64,000 bases of DNA from Syngnathus acus. Lineage: Eukaryota; Chordata; Actinopteri; Syngnathiformes; Syngnathidae. Within the stretch, counting starts at the first letter, position 1, and each line of letters starts with the position of its first letter. The stretch covers positions 12,227,956 through 12,291,955 of the forward strand of contig NC_051095.1 of NCBI RefSeq assembly GCF_901709675.1, in the 5' to 3' direction. This document shows, piece by piece, positions 1 to 10,834 of the stretch. Made by a program: the position numbers and the translations under genes. The notes under the pieces were generated by a model. It ran no database searches and was not told the DNA's origin. It worked only from the letters and a program-made list of their open reading frames with translations.

Positions 1-321
1 ACTAATGTATCGATAACCTTGTCTGTTTTTGGTCTTTCTTTTAATCCATGAATGTTTATTTTGATCAAATGTTGATTATGTAAATCAAAGTATCACCACA
101 TGAAATGATGTTGATTATATGTTGATTATGCAACGAAGGTATCGCCACCTCAAGTGATTAGAGACTCAAGAACTTTTAAGATCCCAAAGAAGACAGCAAT
201 TGGGGTCGGAGAAAAAAGTTAAACAAAAGAACCTCGTTAGCTGACTAAAAGAAATAAAATAAATATTATTATGACTTTTTATTGTATTTTTATAATTTTA
301 ATCTCAAAATACAATACAATA
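1..321. other. AT-rich intergenic sequence
   Basis: I see no gene or named repeat here. The sequence is AT-rich, with short near-repeats of the type gttgatta-tgttgattatg between about 70 and 130. The open frames are short and show no conserved protein. Confidence 0.5.
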
Positions 322-1013
322 CAGTCAAACCTCGGTTTTCGAACGTCCCGGTTCTCGAACAAATCGGAATTTGAGCTTCGGTTGTCGAACAAAGAAAGCA
401 AGTGGGAGCAGTATAGCCATCCTAAAACACAAAGACGCTCTTACAGCAATGTGACAGTGAGCGCCCGGCGCGCTGCGGTTGCGCGATCGGACCAAATTAA
501 GCTCCCTGCGCACTGAAATTTTGGAAAGTATATCAGGACTTTAAAAATATTTTCTAAATTACAGCGACGGCTCTGTCACAATAATGCGACTAGCGCGGTG
601 CAGTTGTGCGGTCGGCGGCGCGCTACGGTTGCGCGTTCGGCGGTGCGCTGCAGTTGCGCGATCGGACAGAATTAAGCTCCCTGCGCACTTAGGGCCACTT
701 AAATTTTGGACTTTAAAAATATTTTCTAAATTTCAGCGACGGCTCTGTCACAATAATGCGACCAGCGCGGTGCAGTTGCGTGGTCGGCGATGCGCTACGG
801 TTGCGCCTTCGGCGGTGCGCTGTAGTTGCGCGATCGGACAAAAATGCGCAAATGAAAAAATGCTTTAAAAAAGGCGGATTTTTTTTGTCTTGGAACGGAT
901 TGATTTTTTTTTTCCATTATTTGTAATGGGAAAAATAGATTCGGAATTCGACCGATTCGCTTCTCGAACCGCCTTCTGGAACGGATTGTGGTCGAAAACC
1001 GAGGCTTGACTAG
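322..1013. mobile_element. Non-autonomous TIR DNA transposon with internal duplication
   Basis: The left end reads CAGTCAAACCTCGGTTTTCG, and the right end is its near-perfect reverse complement (cgaaaaccgaggcttgactag). A TA dinucleotide flanks both sides, as Tc1/mariner-type insertions leave. No transposase frame is present. The interior contains a GC-rich unit of about 170-180 bases, present twice in tandem (roughly 465-640 and 645-825), built from gcggttgcgcgatcgga, ctccctgcgcact and gcgacggctctgtcacaata blocks. The ends and the TA flanks are seen directly; the superfamily is inferred. Confidence 0.7.
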
Positions 1014-2156
1014 TATTTATGAAATAAGGATTAGGTTCAGAATAAGGTGGATGTTTCTTTTTAACTCAGCTAATTTATAAGGCATGTTAAAATCCTTAAT
1101 ATGCCAAAAAAAAAGAAATACCTTAAAAACCTGATGTGTCAAAAAAAGTCGATTTTTTTTTAATCGACGTCAAAAAGCTCAAAATAAATTTAGAGATACA
1201 CAAAGCCATCTCTGATTCAAAAATGCTATTAACCAGTGTCTGTTTCTCAATAACATACAGGTTAATTAACGTAAAATTCCAATTTTAACTTTTTACCTCT
1301 TAAGTATACTTTTCTCGTCCCAATACACAACATTATCATTAAAGTTTTCTGTTTTAGTGTTTGTAACCCATGTTAATAAGCGTTTACTCACCGCAACTAC
1401 ACAAACTTTGACTTTTACTGGGAGGGCAATTACGACATCTCAAGGTTTAGTACCACTGGAGTTGCTTTCCAAGTGAATGATCGCCAAATTGCAAAGATAA
1501 TAATATCTTGATCAAGTAAAGTACTGCAACACACACGCTTGTGACAAAGTTGTCACTGACTAAGGTGGTATTTCGTAAGGTAAGTGGCTGCACAAAAAGT
1601 TGTCGAGCAAGACAACTAAGACCAAAACTACATGCAGAGGACAGTCGGTTCAAAGCCCTACGACAGAAAACAAAAATAAGTCCTAGTTTGTCTTGACTCC
1701 CTTACCTCGAATTCCTCTGTGTGTTTACCAGCAGCAGACGACAAGATAGCGCCCGTGAAAAGCTGCCCGACAGCGTCAGACTTCCTCTAGGCGGATGCGA
1801 GGAAGCCGCCGTGGAAGTCTCATTGGCTGCCGTCTTTACAGTACGCTAAGACGTCAGAGGTCACATGGCCCGCTGCCTGGACTTGCGCTCCGGGTGGGAC
1901 CAACGGAACGGACGTCTGTGGGTGGTTGGATGGATGGATGGGAAGAGACCGGTCAAATCCACTTGTTGTGGTCCTTTCACATCACGGAGTAGATCAAATT
2001 TATAGTAAAGTTTGTTATAAAAATACAAACCAATATGTCATTTTTATTGATATTGTCATTAAAACTTCAACCAGATGCGAAAACACACAATCGAATTTTT
2101 GTTGTTTTTCCAAGAGTATTGAGTGTCCATAAAAGGGCAATATATGTCCTAAAGCA
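1014..2156. other. Intergenic, nothing recognised
   Basis: This stretch holds only short open frames without recognisable protein similarity. Part of it (about 1790-1960) is GC-richer and non-repetitive, but I see no splice-bounded exon of a known family. Confidence 0.4.
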
Positions 2157-2335
2157 GTCGTAGCAGTAGTAGTAATTATAGTAGTAGTAGTAGTAGTAGT
2201 AGCAGCAGCAGTATACAGTAGTAGTAGTAGTAGTAGTTGTTGTAGCTGTAGTTGTAGTTGTAGTAGTAGTAGTAGTAGTAGTACTAGTAGTAGTAGTAGC
2301 AGCCGCAGCAGCAGCAGTAGTAGTAGCAGTAGTGG
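2157..2335. repeat. (AGT)n microsatellite
   Basis: About 175 bases of AGT/TAG triplets, interrupted by AGC and TGT variants. The reverse strand reads as leucine- or threonine-rich open frames, which are artefacts of the triplet repeat. Confidence 0.95.
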
Positions 2336-2670
2336 CAAATGACAAATTAAAGCACAAAAATCGGCTGCAATACAAACGGTGGCCAGCAGATGGGACTACA
2401 TATCAGGATATGGTAGCCTATGTGACTGGACGGTTCCATCGTCGATTATTGAATCAAGTGGCGAAAACATGAATCATCATCAGTGAGGGCATAAAGTTGC
2501 TGGTTGCTTCATCGTATGTCGATTTGACTTTCAGCGCTGTCTCTGCTATTACAAGTTAAACATCCATCAGTCGCTCGGTTGCTGGGCTGCTGCTGATTAA
2601 ACAAAGGTTTGTTTGCCTTGATAACACACATTAAGCTTAGTTAAACTTCAAGGCAACATTTTAGTTAAAG

Positions 2671-5600
2671 ATGGCTGACAACGGAGTACATCTGACAGAA
2701 GAGGACCCGGCCGCCGCGTTTTTAGCCCAGCAGGAGAGTGAGATCGCGGGTATAGAGAACGACGACGAAGGTTTTGGGGTGCTGGACGAGGTGGAAAGCC
2801 AAGAAGAGCCCCCGGTGCCACCGACGAGCAACTACGGCAAGTTTCCAAAAGCTCAGCTAACAGCTAGGAGCTAACGAAAGCTAACATAGCCCTGCTGGCT
2901 CACTGAGCTAACATGAAAGCTCCACTTTGATAGAATATTAAACTGCTCGCCGAAATGGCGAGCAATCGTAGCAGTCATGTTTACTACTGTAACGTTAACA
3001 AGCTACGGTGATCATCTAGACATTTTTAATACTTTAGCCGGTTAGCCTAATAGCATCAATGCTAGTTTAATAGCTCCATTAAACAAGCGATACCGTCTAC
3101 TCAAGTCGTGTAAGCTTCATATCGTTCACACACCCCCCCCCCCCCTTTTTTTTTTTAATCGTATACAATCTAAAGAATTTTAGTTGAGTACGTCAACTCA
3201 ACCCGGAAGTCTTCAACAGACCTAACAGGTGCTGCAGCATTTTTTTGCATGACTTGTCACTATAACAAGAGAGACTGGGCCAGTGCAGCAATTACGTAAC
3301 ACCGAACACTCTTCAAAAAGTGTCATTTTAATGTTTGATTTTGTTTTGTCATGATGTTAGACCCTTTTGAAGAGGAACCCGCGACAGTGAACGGAGATCT
3401 GTTTCAGGTGAGTTAAGCAAGAAGAATGACGGCGTACGTGTTTATGAGTCGAAGTAAAGGGACTGTCTTTAATCTAAAAAGCTTCTAAAGTTGGATTTAG
3501 TTGGGGTGGAGTTGCCCTTGAATGACATCAATTATTATTAATTATTCACAATCACCATGTAGCGTAGTTGTTTCACCAGCTATCGGTAAGCTAAACTGTC
3601 AAATAAACAAGACGTGTCTTTTGGGGTGTTCTAGTGATGGATGCATTTGGTTATCTTTGAATTCAAATTCAATAAGATTGCTAGCACTCTTGGAATTGTT
3701 GTCTTGGAAATTTTCCCAAACGGGCCCCAATTCTACGCAGGGTTCAAAAACAGGTGCTTATTTATTTATTTTTAAAACCAGAGCAAATTTCTATCATGTG
3801 ACCGCTCTCATAACCGACACATTTCCTGTCATTTGAAAGGAGTCAAACGGTCCCACGGACAACTACGCAGCCATCGCACAGGTGGATATTCAGCGGCAAG
3901 AGCCAGAAAGTCTACGCAAGTGGCGGGAGGAACAGAAAGCCCGCCTCGAAGCTTTAGGTGAGTCTGCCGCTCACTGATCACGTTATGCTACACACTTGAG
4001 TCAGTATGTAGCAAATTGGGGTTTCTTTGGTTGTGGTGCGCCTGAAAGACTCAGCATCCAAGGAGGCAGAAGCAGAGTGGAGAGAGAAGGCCAAGAAAGA
4101 GCTGGAAGACTGGCACGTGCACCAAAGCGAGCAGATGGAGAAGAACAAGACCAACAACAGGTTGGTAGTATCCGGCATGTCCGTCCACCTGTTGGCATGC
4201 CGACGACACCGGATGTAGGCATCAATAATAAAATGTCTTTTGCATAATTAAGTTAAAATATGTCACCTCACTCTGTGGCCAAGACACTCTCACAGCAACT
4301 ATTAGCACTGCTCAGTTATAATAATGAAAAGAGAATTAACTCAGCATAAAATGTAAAGGAGCTGTCATGGAAATTTACCAGAACACGTGAGCGCTGACTC
4401 TCCAGTCGTGAGGTTGCTTTGCATTTTAAACAATTGGCTGTTGTGATCACTACGACATGGCAAGTTCTTCCCACGCTGCTATTCTAAAGAAGCTTCTCCA
4501 TCCAGCCTCTCCGCTTCCATTCATGAAAGAAAATCACACAAAAAATACGACTGGTGTTTTGTTTTTAAATTGTAATATGGAAAATACAGCCATAACTCCA
4601 GCAAAGGTTTGGCAGGTCCCACAATGAAGAACAATACAATCCAATTCAAATTGACATTGCAAGGTTGTTGAATGCAATTTTAAATTGCAAAGGCTGCAAC
4701 TTGGAGGGAAAAAAAAACGTTTATTTCGGTCAGTAGGCTTATTTTCTTCTACTTCTATGTATTTATAGTGTCTAGATAGGTTTAGTACTTAAGAAGTGCA
4801 GTTCTTGAAACATGAAAAGTAGACGTGATGGAGCCATGTTTGCAAAATCATTCACCCCTGTTTAAAATATACACTGCAATATGAGTTAGACACACTGCAG
4901 TCCTTCTGTCAAAAGGTTAGTAACATAACTGCTTGTTTTTGTTATTATAGTACATGCATATCATTATCAATTTTGACCCCCACCACCACCACACACTTGT
5001 GACGTGAACATGTCTTTCTTTCACACGTTCCTACACTCTGCCCAAGTCTGACACAGAATTGCTTGTGTTTTCCCCACTTGTCTGTTCACTACTTCGTTGT
5101 CATTTGCTTGACCGTCCCTCTTTTAGTAGTAGTTGAGTTTTAACATGTTTATCTGTTGTGTGACTGACACTCTTCTCCCTGTCTCCTTCTCTTTCCTGCT
5201 TACTTGGCCTTGCCTGTCTACTAAGGATTGCCGACAAGGCTTTCTACAAACAGCCCAACTCTGATCTAATAGGCTTTGTGTAGGTTTAGAATTCTTATGC
5301 CTTTCAATGTTGGATGCCTCCTCCACCTCCAGCACCTCTTGAGTCCCTCTCACACGGAGCACCCCCCCTCCAAACACACACACACCCTGCCCCCCAATTT
5401 TAGAATTGTACCAGTCATCTATAACACAAATGTCGAGCTAATGACCGCAGTTTCTGAAAGAAATCAAAATCTTCGGTTGCGAGGTTTGGGTTTTACATGT
5501 TCGGCATGACGTGAGCTGCATGTTAAAAGTTACGTGTTAACACGGAGCCTCCCGCCCACAGAGCATCGGAGGAGGCTTTCCTGGCCGAGAGCGAGGGCGA

Positions 5601-5733
5601 TGGCCCCGCATCAGCATGGGAGCGCGTGGCCCACCTGTGCGACTTCAACCCAAAGACCAACAAGCAGGCAAAGGACGTGTCTCGGATGCGCTCAGTACTC
5701 ATCTCGCTCAAACAGAGCCCTCTTGTCCGCTAG
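2671..5733 (+). CDS. cltb: Clathrin light chain b
   Basis: Regulatory subunit of the clathrin coat; it binds the heavy-chain hub through a central coiled coil. Coding exons: 2671-2836, 3361-3407, 3840-3957, 4049-4160, optional 5226-5279, and 5562-5733. Codon phases join exactly, giving 204 residues without the optional exon and 222 with it (human CLTB is 211/229). The first exon carries the family signature EED followed by FLAQQESEIAGIEND, the segment known to contact Hip1/Hip1R. Exons 3-4 carry the charged helix (REEQKARLE, EWREKAKKELEDW). The last exon carries LCDFNPKTNKQAKDVSRMRS, typical of the C-terminus. The b paralogue is chosen because a single neuronal exon runs straight into ASEEAF; LCa has a second small exon there. 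The ATG at 2671 has a good context (aagATGG). The donor of exon 1 is GC rather than GT. Confidence 0.93.
5226..5279 (+). CDS. cltb: cltb neuron-type alternative exon
   Basis: A 54-base exon bounded by ctactaag and gtaggt encodes IADKAFYKQPNSDLIGFV, nearly the same as the mammalian brain-specific insert of CLTB. Both junctions are phase 2, so including or skipping it keeps the frame: AG|A gives R-A-S when skipped, GT|A gives V-A-S when included. The 5' acceptor is modest, which fits regulated inclusion. Tissue specificity is inferred from the mammalian gene. Confidence 0.9.
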
Positions 5734-6331
5734 GAGGCTCTATCGCTCGCACGACTTTTGCCTTTTCACTTGTCACACCACAAAATGTTTGTAAACCTGT
5801 TTTTGCAGAAAACTCCCACGACACAGGATAGAACCTTACCACCTTTCTTGATGCCTACAAGTTTGAACTCTCACACTTGTGGGAACATGAACCGTTCAAT
5901 TGTTAATTTGTTTTATCAGGACATTGTTACAGTCGGTTAGCCATTTAAGTTAAGCTTTTTAAGTTATGATAATTTTTTGACATTTTTAACGCATGCCTCT
6001 GCCAACATTTTGAGTGTGCATATGCACACATGTAGATTGTAACCACATATGCCTCTGAGTAATGTAGAATCACCAACTTTGGAATGATTGTTTGAAGCCA
6101 ATACGGTTTAGATGTCATCTTTTACACTGAAAAGCATTTCAAAGCAGCAGCAAAAATAATCCCCAACCAAGAAACGTTACTGCATCCAAATTGAGAATTT
6201 GAAGGCTTGAGTTGCTTTCTCATTTCACCCACATTTTATATGCTGCGATCAACTGTCACTTAAACATTCTTTCACATGTTGCCTATTTGGATATGATGAA
6301 ACCCAAGGAAAGAGAATGTTTAGAATTGGTC

Positions 6332-6337
6332 AATAAA
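6332..6337 (+). terminator. cltb: cltb polyadenylation signal (AATAAA)
   Basis: AATAAA lies about 600 bases after the cltb stop codon, before the convergent higd2a gene begins. It is the best-placed canonical signal on the plus strand; the cleavage site itself is not visible. Confidence 0.6.
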
Positions 6338-6487
6338 AAAAATGAATCACTTGTAGTTGCGTCTTTCCATTTTGTCACCGCTTTGTCGCATGTAGAGTAA
6401 ATGACCTTCCTACTGTATGGCCGTATAGAAATACATTTAAAATTTATCTTACATGAGACATATTTCCAAAGTTACCTGTTGGATCAT

Positions 6488-6493
6488 TTTAAT
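6488..6493 (-). terminator. higd2a: Possible higd2a polyadenylation signal (ATTAAA)
   Basis: Read on the minus strand, ATTAAA lies about 185 bases after the higd2a stop. With cltb ending near 6350, this leaves roughly 120 bases between the two convergent 3' ends. This is a weak assignment from position and hexamer only. Confidence 0.35.
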
Positions 6494-6676
6494 AACATCA
6501 AAGCATGAGTAATGTAGCACAGTTTGTAAGCCTAATTTGAAATGCCCAAAAATCTTTCCAAAATACTGATTGACACCTGGATATTATATATACACATCGC
6601 ATTTTGAGCTTCCTTCAAACAGTCTTATTTTTCCTCTGTGGACAGAATATTGTGCATTTGCGGTGCCGCCTCTTCC

Positions 6677-8570
6677 TCACTCCTTGGGTTTGAGTGCAGC
6701 GGCAACAACACCGACGACAATGGCAACGACGGTGAAGCCTTGGGCAAAGATGCGGCCCCGCATCAACAACTGCGACTGCCTGGTTTTGCCCTGGTGGAAC
6801 GCTCGCAGGCCATACATCAGCGCTCCCGCTGTCGCCAAACAACCTGGGCGACGCACAGAAAAGTGGCATTGGCTCAGCATGTATTAATTACTTCCGTAGG
6901 TATCAGTGAACAGGACATTAGAATGATGCAGCATGTCTTACTGATTTTGTACACAAGTCTCGTGCCGGTGTTACATGTCAAGTTGCTCCCATGTTATCTT
7001 GCTCCCCGTCTCGAGTTACGACTCTTATTGTAAGGCGAGTTGCGCAGTTTTGTGTTTCGCGACTGCAGATTCGTCACAGCGACTTGGAACTTCCCTGATT
7101 CCAAAACTGTTCAAATTCTCAATAAAAACGCTGAACGAAACGTCTCGTTTGCATTTCCGACTGGGCGCAAAAAATACCAAACACTAAAAAAAATAATAAT
7201 AATAGAAAAGTCATCAACGGGATTTGAACCCGTGACGCAAAGAAATAAAAATAGTTTACTAGTTAGAACCTTAACCGCTGTGCTAATGAGACACACAGCG
7301 ATAGCAATAGGTAATGTTCAATATTGCCAACAACACTAAATTACCCGGCGAGGGTATGCGTTGAGGGGCGGACAATGTTACCATTGCCTGCTGGGAGCTC
7401 AGCATCTGCTGTCATGCGATGTTTGGATGCTTTAAGGTAAGCAAGTTCTAACAGAGATGAGTGCGCATGGAGGTTTTTTTTTTTTTTTTTTTAAACACAT
7501 AAGTGCTTAAAAAAACGCCTACAGCGTCATTACCGATGCTAGGGTTAGGGTTAGAGCTAGGGTTAGGGTTAGAGGTGGTCGTCGTTATGTTTCATTATCA
7601 TCTTTAATGTCTGCAGGCGCAAAGCATTGGTAATGACGCTGTAGGGCGACGTTGTAAATCTATATCTTTTATGCCGTTTTGACCTTTATGTTAACATGCA
7701 CATTACATTTGAGGTCATTATTTATTCCTGAATACTATAAATAGTTTGAGATTGAAAGTGACAACCAAATTGGCTAAAATGGTATGGAGCCACTTTTTCT
7801 CTTTTTTTAAGCACTTATATGTGTGTTAAAAAAAAGAAAACCTCCATGCGCACTCATCTCTGTTAGAACTTGCTTACCTTAAAGCATCCAAACATCGCAT
7901 GACAGCTGAGGCTGAGCACCCATCAGGCAATGGTAACATTAGGACAGTTTTTGGTAGAACGATCATCAGATATATTTTCTGACAAATATCAGACCATCTG
8001 CCTCAAACAGCGATATAAACCCAAATTTGTATCTAATTCAAGCATACTATGACTAACGCAGTAGTTTCCTCAGAATGGCAGTTTATAAAAGTATAGAAAC
8101 ACTTCCGACAAAAATATTAAACATGAAAAATAAGTTCCGCCCTGAGAAAACGTTCCATCATGCCATGCCAGTGTGACCCCTGGTGGCTAAAATGAGCAAC
8201 AGAGTCGTCGCATACATTAACTGCGGTAGTAGCTTTCAATTTAACAGAAAAACGAGTAATTTGATCGACTTTGGAAGAGCGAGGTTCTACGTCTAGATCG
8301 TTGCGCTTGACGCCGAGTATGATTAACCAAAAAGACAAATGATTTCGATGATACATGGCAGAGCTTGTGTAACTCACCTATTGGGACGAACGGGTTGTCC
8401 TTGGTTTTCCTCAAGAACCTTTCCTTAAAAGGTTCATCTTTGACCCTCGGCAAAGGGTTGAAACCCTCTATGATGGGAGGCTGCGAGAAGTCAAACGGGA
8501 TGTTCCCTCTTCCCGACGCCGAAGTTGTTGGCGCTTGGTCGGCTGTAACTGGAGTTGCGGACGCCGCCAT
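6677..8570 (-). CDS. higd2a: HIG1 domain family member 2A
   Basis: Small mitochondrial inner-membrane protein of the HIG1/Rcf1 family, linked to assembly of respiratory complex IV and supercomplexes. Two exons: 8378-8570 (start ATG at 8570) and 6677-6843 (stop TGA at 6677-6679). They join in phase 1 to give 119 residues; human HIGD2A has 106. Exon 1 encodes a variable N-terminus, then PPIIEGFNPLPRVKDEPFKE and RKTKDNPFVPIG. Exon 2 encodes CLATAGALMYGLRAFHQGK, RSQLLMRGRIFAQGFTV and a second membrane helix ending in KPKE. Two hydrophobic segments, with a basic loop around RSQLLMRGRI, match the family. The gene is convergent with cltb; CLTB and HIGD2A are also neighbours on human 5q35, which supports both calls. 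Confidence 0.95.
7208..7292 (-). repeat. tRNA-derived SINE head or tRNA fossil
   Basis: On the minus strand, TAGCACAGCGGTTAAGG resembles the A box and D arm, and acGGGTTCAAATCCCgt resembles the B box and T arm. The acceptor stem does not pair well, and the region where an anticodon arm should be is AT-rich. An ATT-rich tail (ttttctattattattat) follows, as in retroposed tRNA-derived repeats. It lies inside the higd2a intron. I do not call it a working tRNA gene. Confidence 0.5.
7374..7940. mobile_element. Foldback element with 137-base inverted arms
   Basis: The left arm (7374-7516) and right arm (about 7804-7940) are inverted copies of each other. Both start with aatgttaccattgcctg and run through ctgtcatgcgatgtttgg and gcgcatggaggtttt to taagtgctta. 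Inside is a second, smaller inverted pair (7517-7540 and 7623-7647; gcctacagcgtcattacc and its complement). Between those is a short telomere-like block of gggtta repeats (about 7541-7575). No open frame looks like a transposase. The structure fits a MITE or foldback DNA element in the higd2a intron. A target duplication is not clear. Confidence 0.8.
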
Positions 8571-8740
8571 GTTTGCTTATTTTGGAAGCGGAAGTTTGCA
8601 AGTTAAACAACCACCTTTCCGCTCTGACTTCCGCATCGCGCTTCACAATAATAGTCTCGAATGCGGGCGACACGTCAAACAAGATGAACATTTTACGACT
8701 GAGGAAAAAATGTGCACGGGATGACAATTGCGTGCTACTA

Positions 8741-10289
8741 TGACGATTAGATAAGTATACCAGTTAAGGTGTAGAACTTCACTAGTTGTCTGACTAGTGA
8801 GGATAAAGTGCGTGCTAGTCACATGGGAGTGGTAGGCGGATTGATCCAAATACTGATATCGACGCTGAAGGAATAGGGGCAAAAGACACAAAACCCGCCT
8901 AGCCACAATACCAGATACGCTCACATCTCTTTGGATAAAGTATACAAGCAGACAAGTATATTCATGGAATCAACCAATAAAGCAGACATAACTAGACATT
9001 CTTTGATATAAGATAATAACAGAGGTTGCTACAACTTCATGATTCAATATGTATTTCTGTGCACTGCAACATAAATGTCTTTTGATATGTTGCTTAAATA
9101 GCTTAATGACCCTTAAGGAACTGTGTAATGCATGCCTGATGTTTGTTCTCTACATCATGGACACGGCCAGAGTCGTCTTGACCGTTCAGTACTTGATTAT
9201 ATCTTGTGTTTTGACTAAACGTCATATGTCGCCTAATGCGGGACGCCAGCTTTTCGATAAGTGAAAGAATGAGGTACGACAGCATATGTGCAAGGATGGA
9301 GAAGAATGTTTACAGGAAGGTCACTCGGAGATAAAAAACCAGCTGGTGCCAGAAGGAGACAGCCAAGGACTCGGCCAAAGATGATCACCAAGGCCGAAAG
9401 ACACACACACCGAATCTTCCATAACCAGCACCCACTCCCATGGAATCAAACTCTACTGCGAACTCGCCCCACCCCAACGACTCATCACCCATCAAACGCG
9501 CCCCACACCAACTGAATATAAGCTGACCAAAGAACCTTGAACGTTGCCTTTTCTGAATGGAGACTTTCCGCTCTTGAAGGGCCCAGCGCTGTATTGTACT
9601 TTCCTGAAAACAGAGCTTTCTTAACAAGAATTATGATTGAACTCAACCAACCTGTGTAAGTCTAATTTCTGCTTCAGTGTCTTTGCATTTTCCTAAATCT
9701 GAAGAAATTAAACGAGCACGCAGTGAGGGAATTGGATAACAGGTGATTGGCAATGGCTTTTGCCGTGAGGCGCAGATAGCGCTCCCTAAATTGTGGACCA
9801 AAATCCAACAACGCTATTGAAACGATACAGTATGTGGACCTTGTATGCACGACAGCCATTTCACTCGCAAAAACCCGTACCCGAAAACTTTTGTTTAGCA
9901 AAGGGTGACTTGTTTTTCCATGTAAATCGGCGCACTCAGAGAGAATTAAAGAAAAAACAATAAAGTGCAATTATTTTCCCCCCCGTTTAACATTTGTAGT
10001 TTCCGAGTGTAAAACGTTAAGAAAAGACAGTTAGAAAAATAAATCGAGACATGACAATGTAGTATGGTTAAAAAGTGATATAATTAGCGCTTGCCATGAA
10101 ACTTTGTCCTTTAGTAATAAAAAAAGAGAAAAATCACTTGAATGTTATAAAAATTGAGACGTAGCATTCCGAATTTTTTGTGCCAACACTTATTTTTAAC
10201 TATTCTCAATTCCACCTTGTCTTATGCTCCAGTTCTGTTTCACTGTAAACACGCTGGTTGGGTGGACTCAAAACAGACAGCATTCAAAA
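8741..10289. other. Spacer between higd2a promoter and ankhd1 3' end
   Basis: This region sits upstream of higd2a and downstream of ankhd1. Its frames are short, and none matches a family I know. No clear terminal inverted repeats or tRNA-like boxes were seen. Confidence 0.4.
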
Positions 10290-10309
10290 GACAAAAACTT
10301 TTCAACCTT

Positions 10310-10315
10310 TTTATT
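10310..10315 (-). terminator. ankhd1: ankhd1 polyadenylation signal (AATAAA)
   Basis: On the minus strand, AATAAA lies about 520 bases after the ankhd1 stop codon, followed by U-rich sequence and a run toward tgttttgag. It is the first well-placed canonical hexamer in the inferred 3' UTR. Confidence 0.65.
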
Positions 10316-10834
10316 GAATATTAAGGTAAATATTTCACATTAATACAGGCTACATAAAGTAGAGCCACTATACGACATGAAATTTACTCTCATTTTAACC
10401 CTTTTTAGTATGTAAACAATTATACATGTATTTACCACTCTAAAAGGTTCTGATTTCTCTTTAGGTAATCATCAACTAGGTTTGGACCGAGTTTAAATAG
10501 CTATTTCATGTCCAGCCTCTTGCAGCCAAAAAACGGTGAATGCGGGTTTAAGTCAAAATCGCTATACTATGCAGAACAATTTCTGTTGAACAGGCCATCG
10601 AACATTGTTTGAACCATTAGAATACTCAACTTCTCGCCTCCTTCCTCCTTTCAAATAGGCACGTCAAGAATGGGCTTGGGAGTACTGCCAATTCTTCATC
10701 CTCTGCTCTGCAACTCTCTAGTCGTGTTAATATGTTTGTTCTTCGTCATTATCGGTCAGAATCATCCATTGGTAAGCCGTGTTTTTCTGTTGGGTTTTTT
10801 TTGTCTTTTTTTTTTTTTTTATTGCGGAGGACGT

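Noticed and set aside
2015-2375. Leucine-rich and threonine/tyrosine-rich open frames on the minus strand
   Set aside because: Produced by the AGT microsatellite; no conserved protein and no splice context.
7208-7292. Functional tRNA gene
   Set aside because: Good A and B boxes, but the acceptor stem does not pair and there is no proper anticodon arm; an ATT-rich tail suggests a retroposed fossil.
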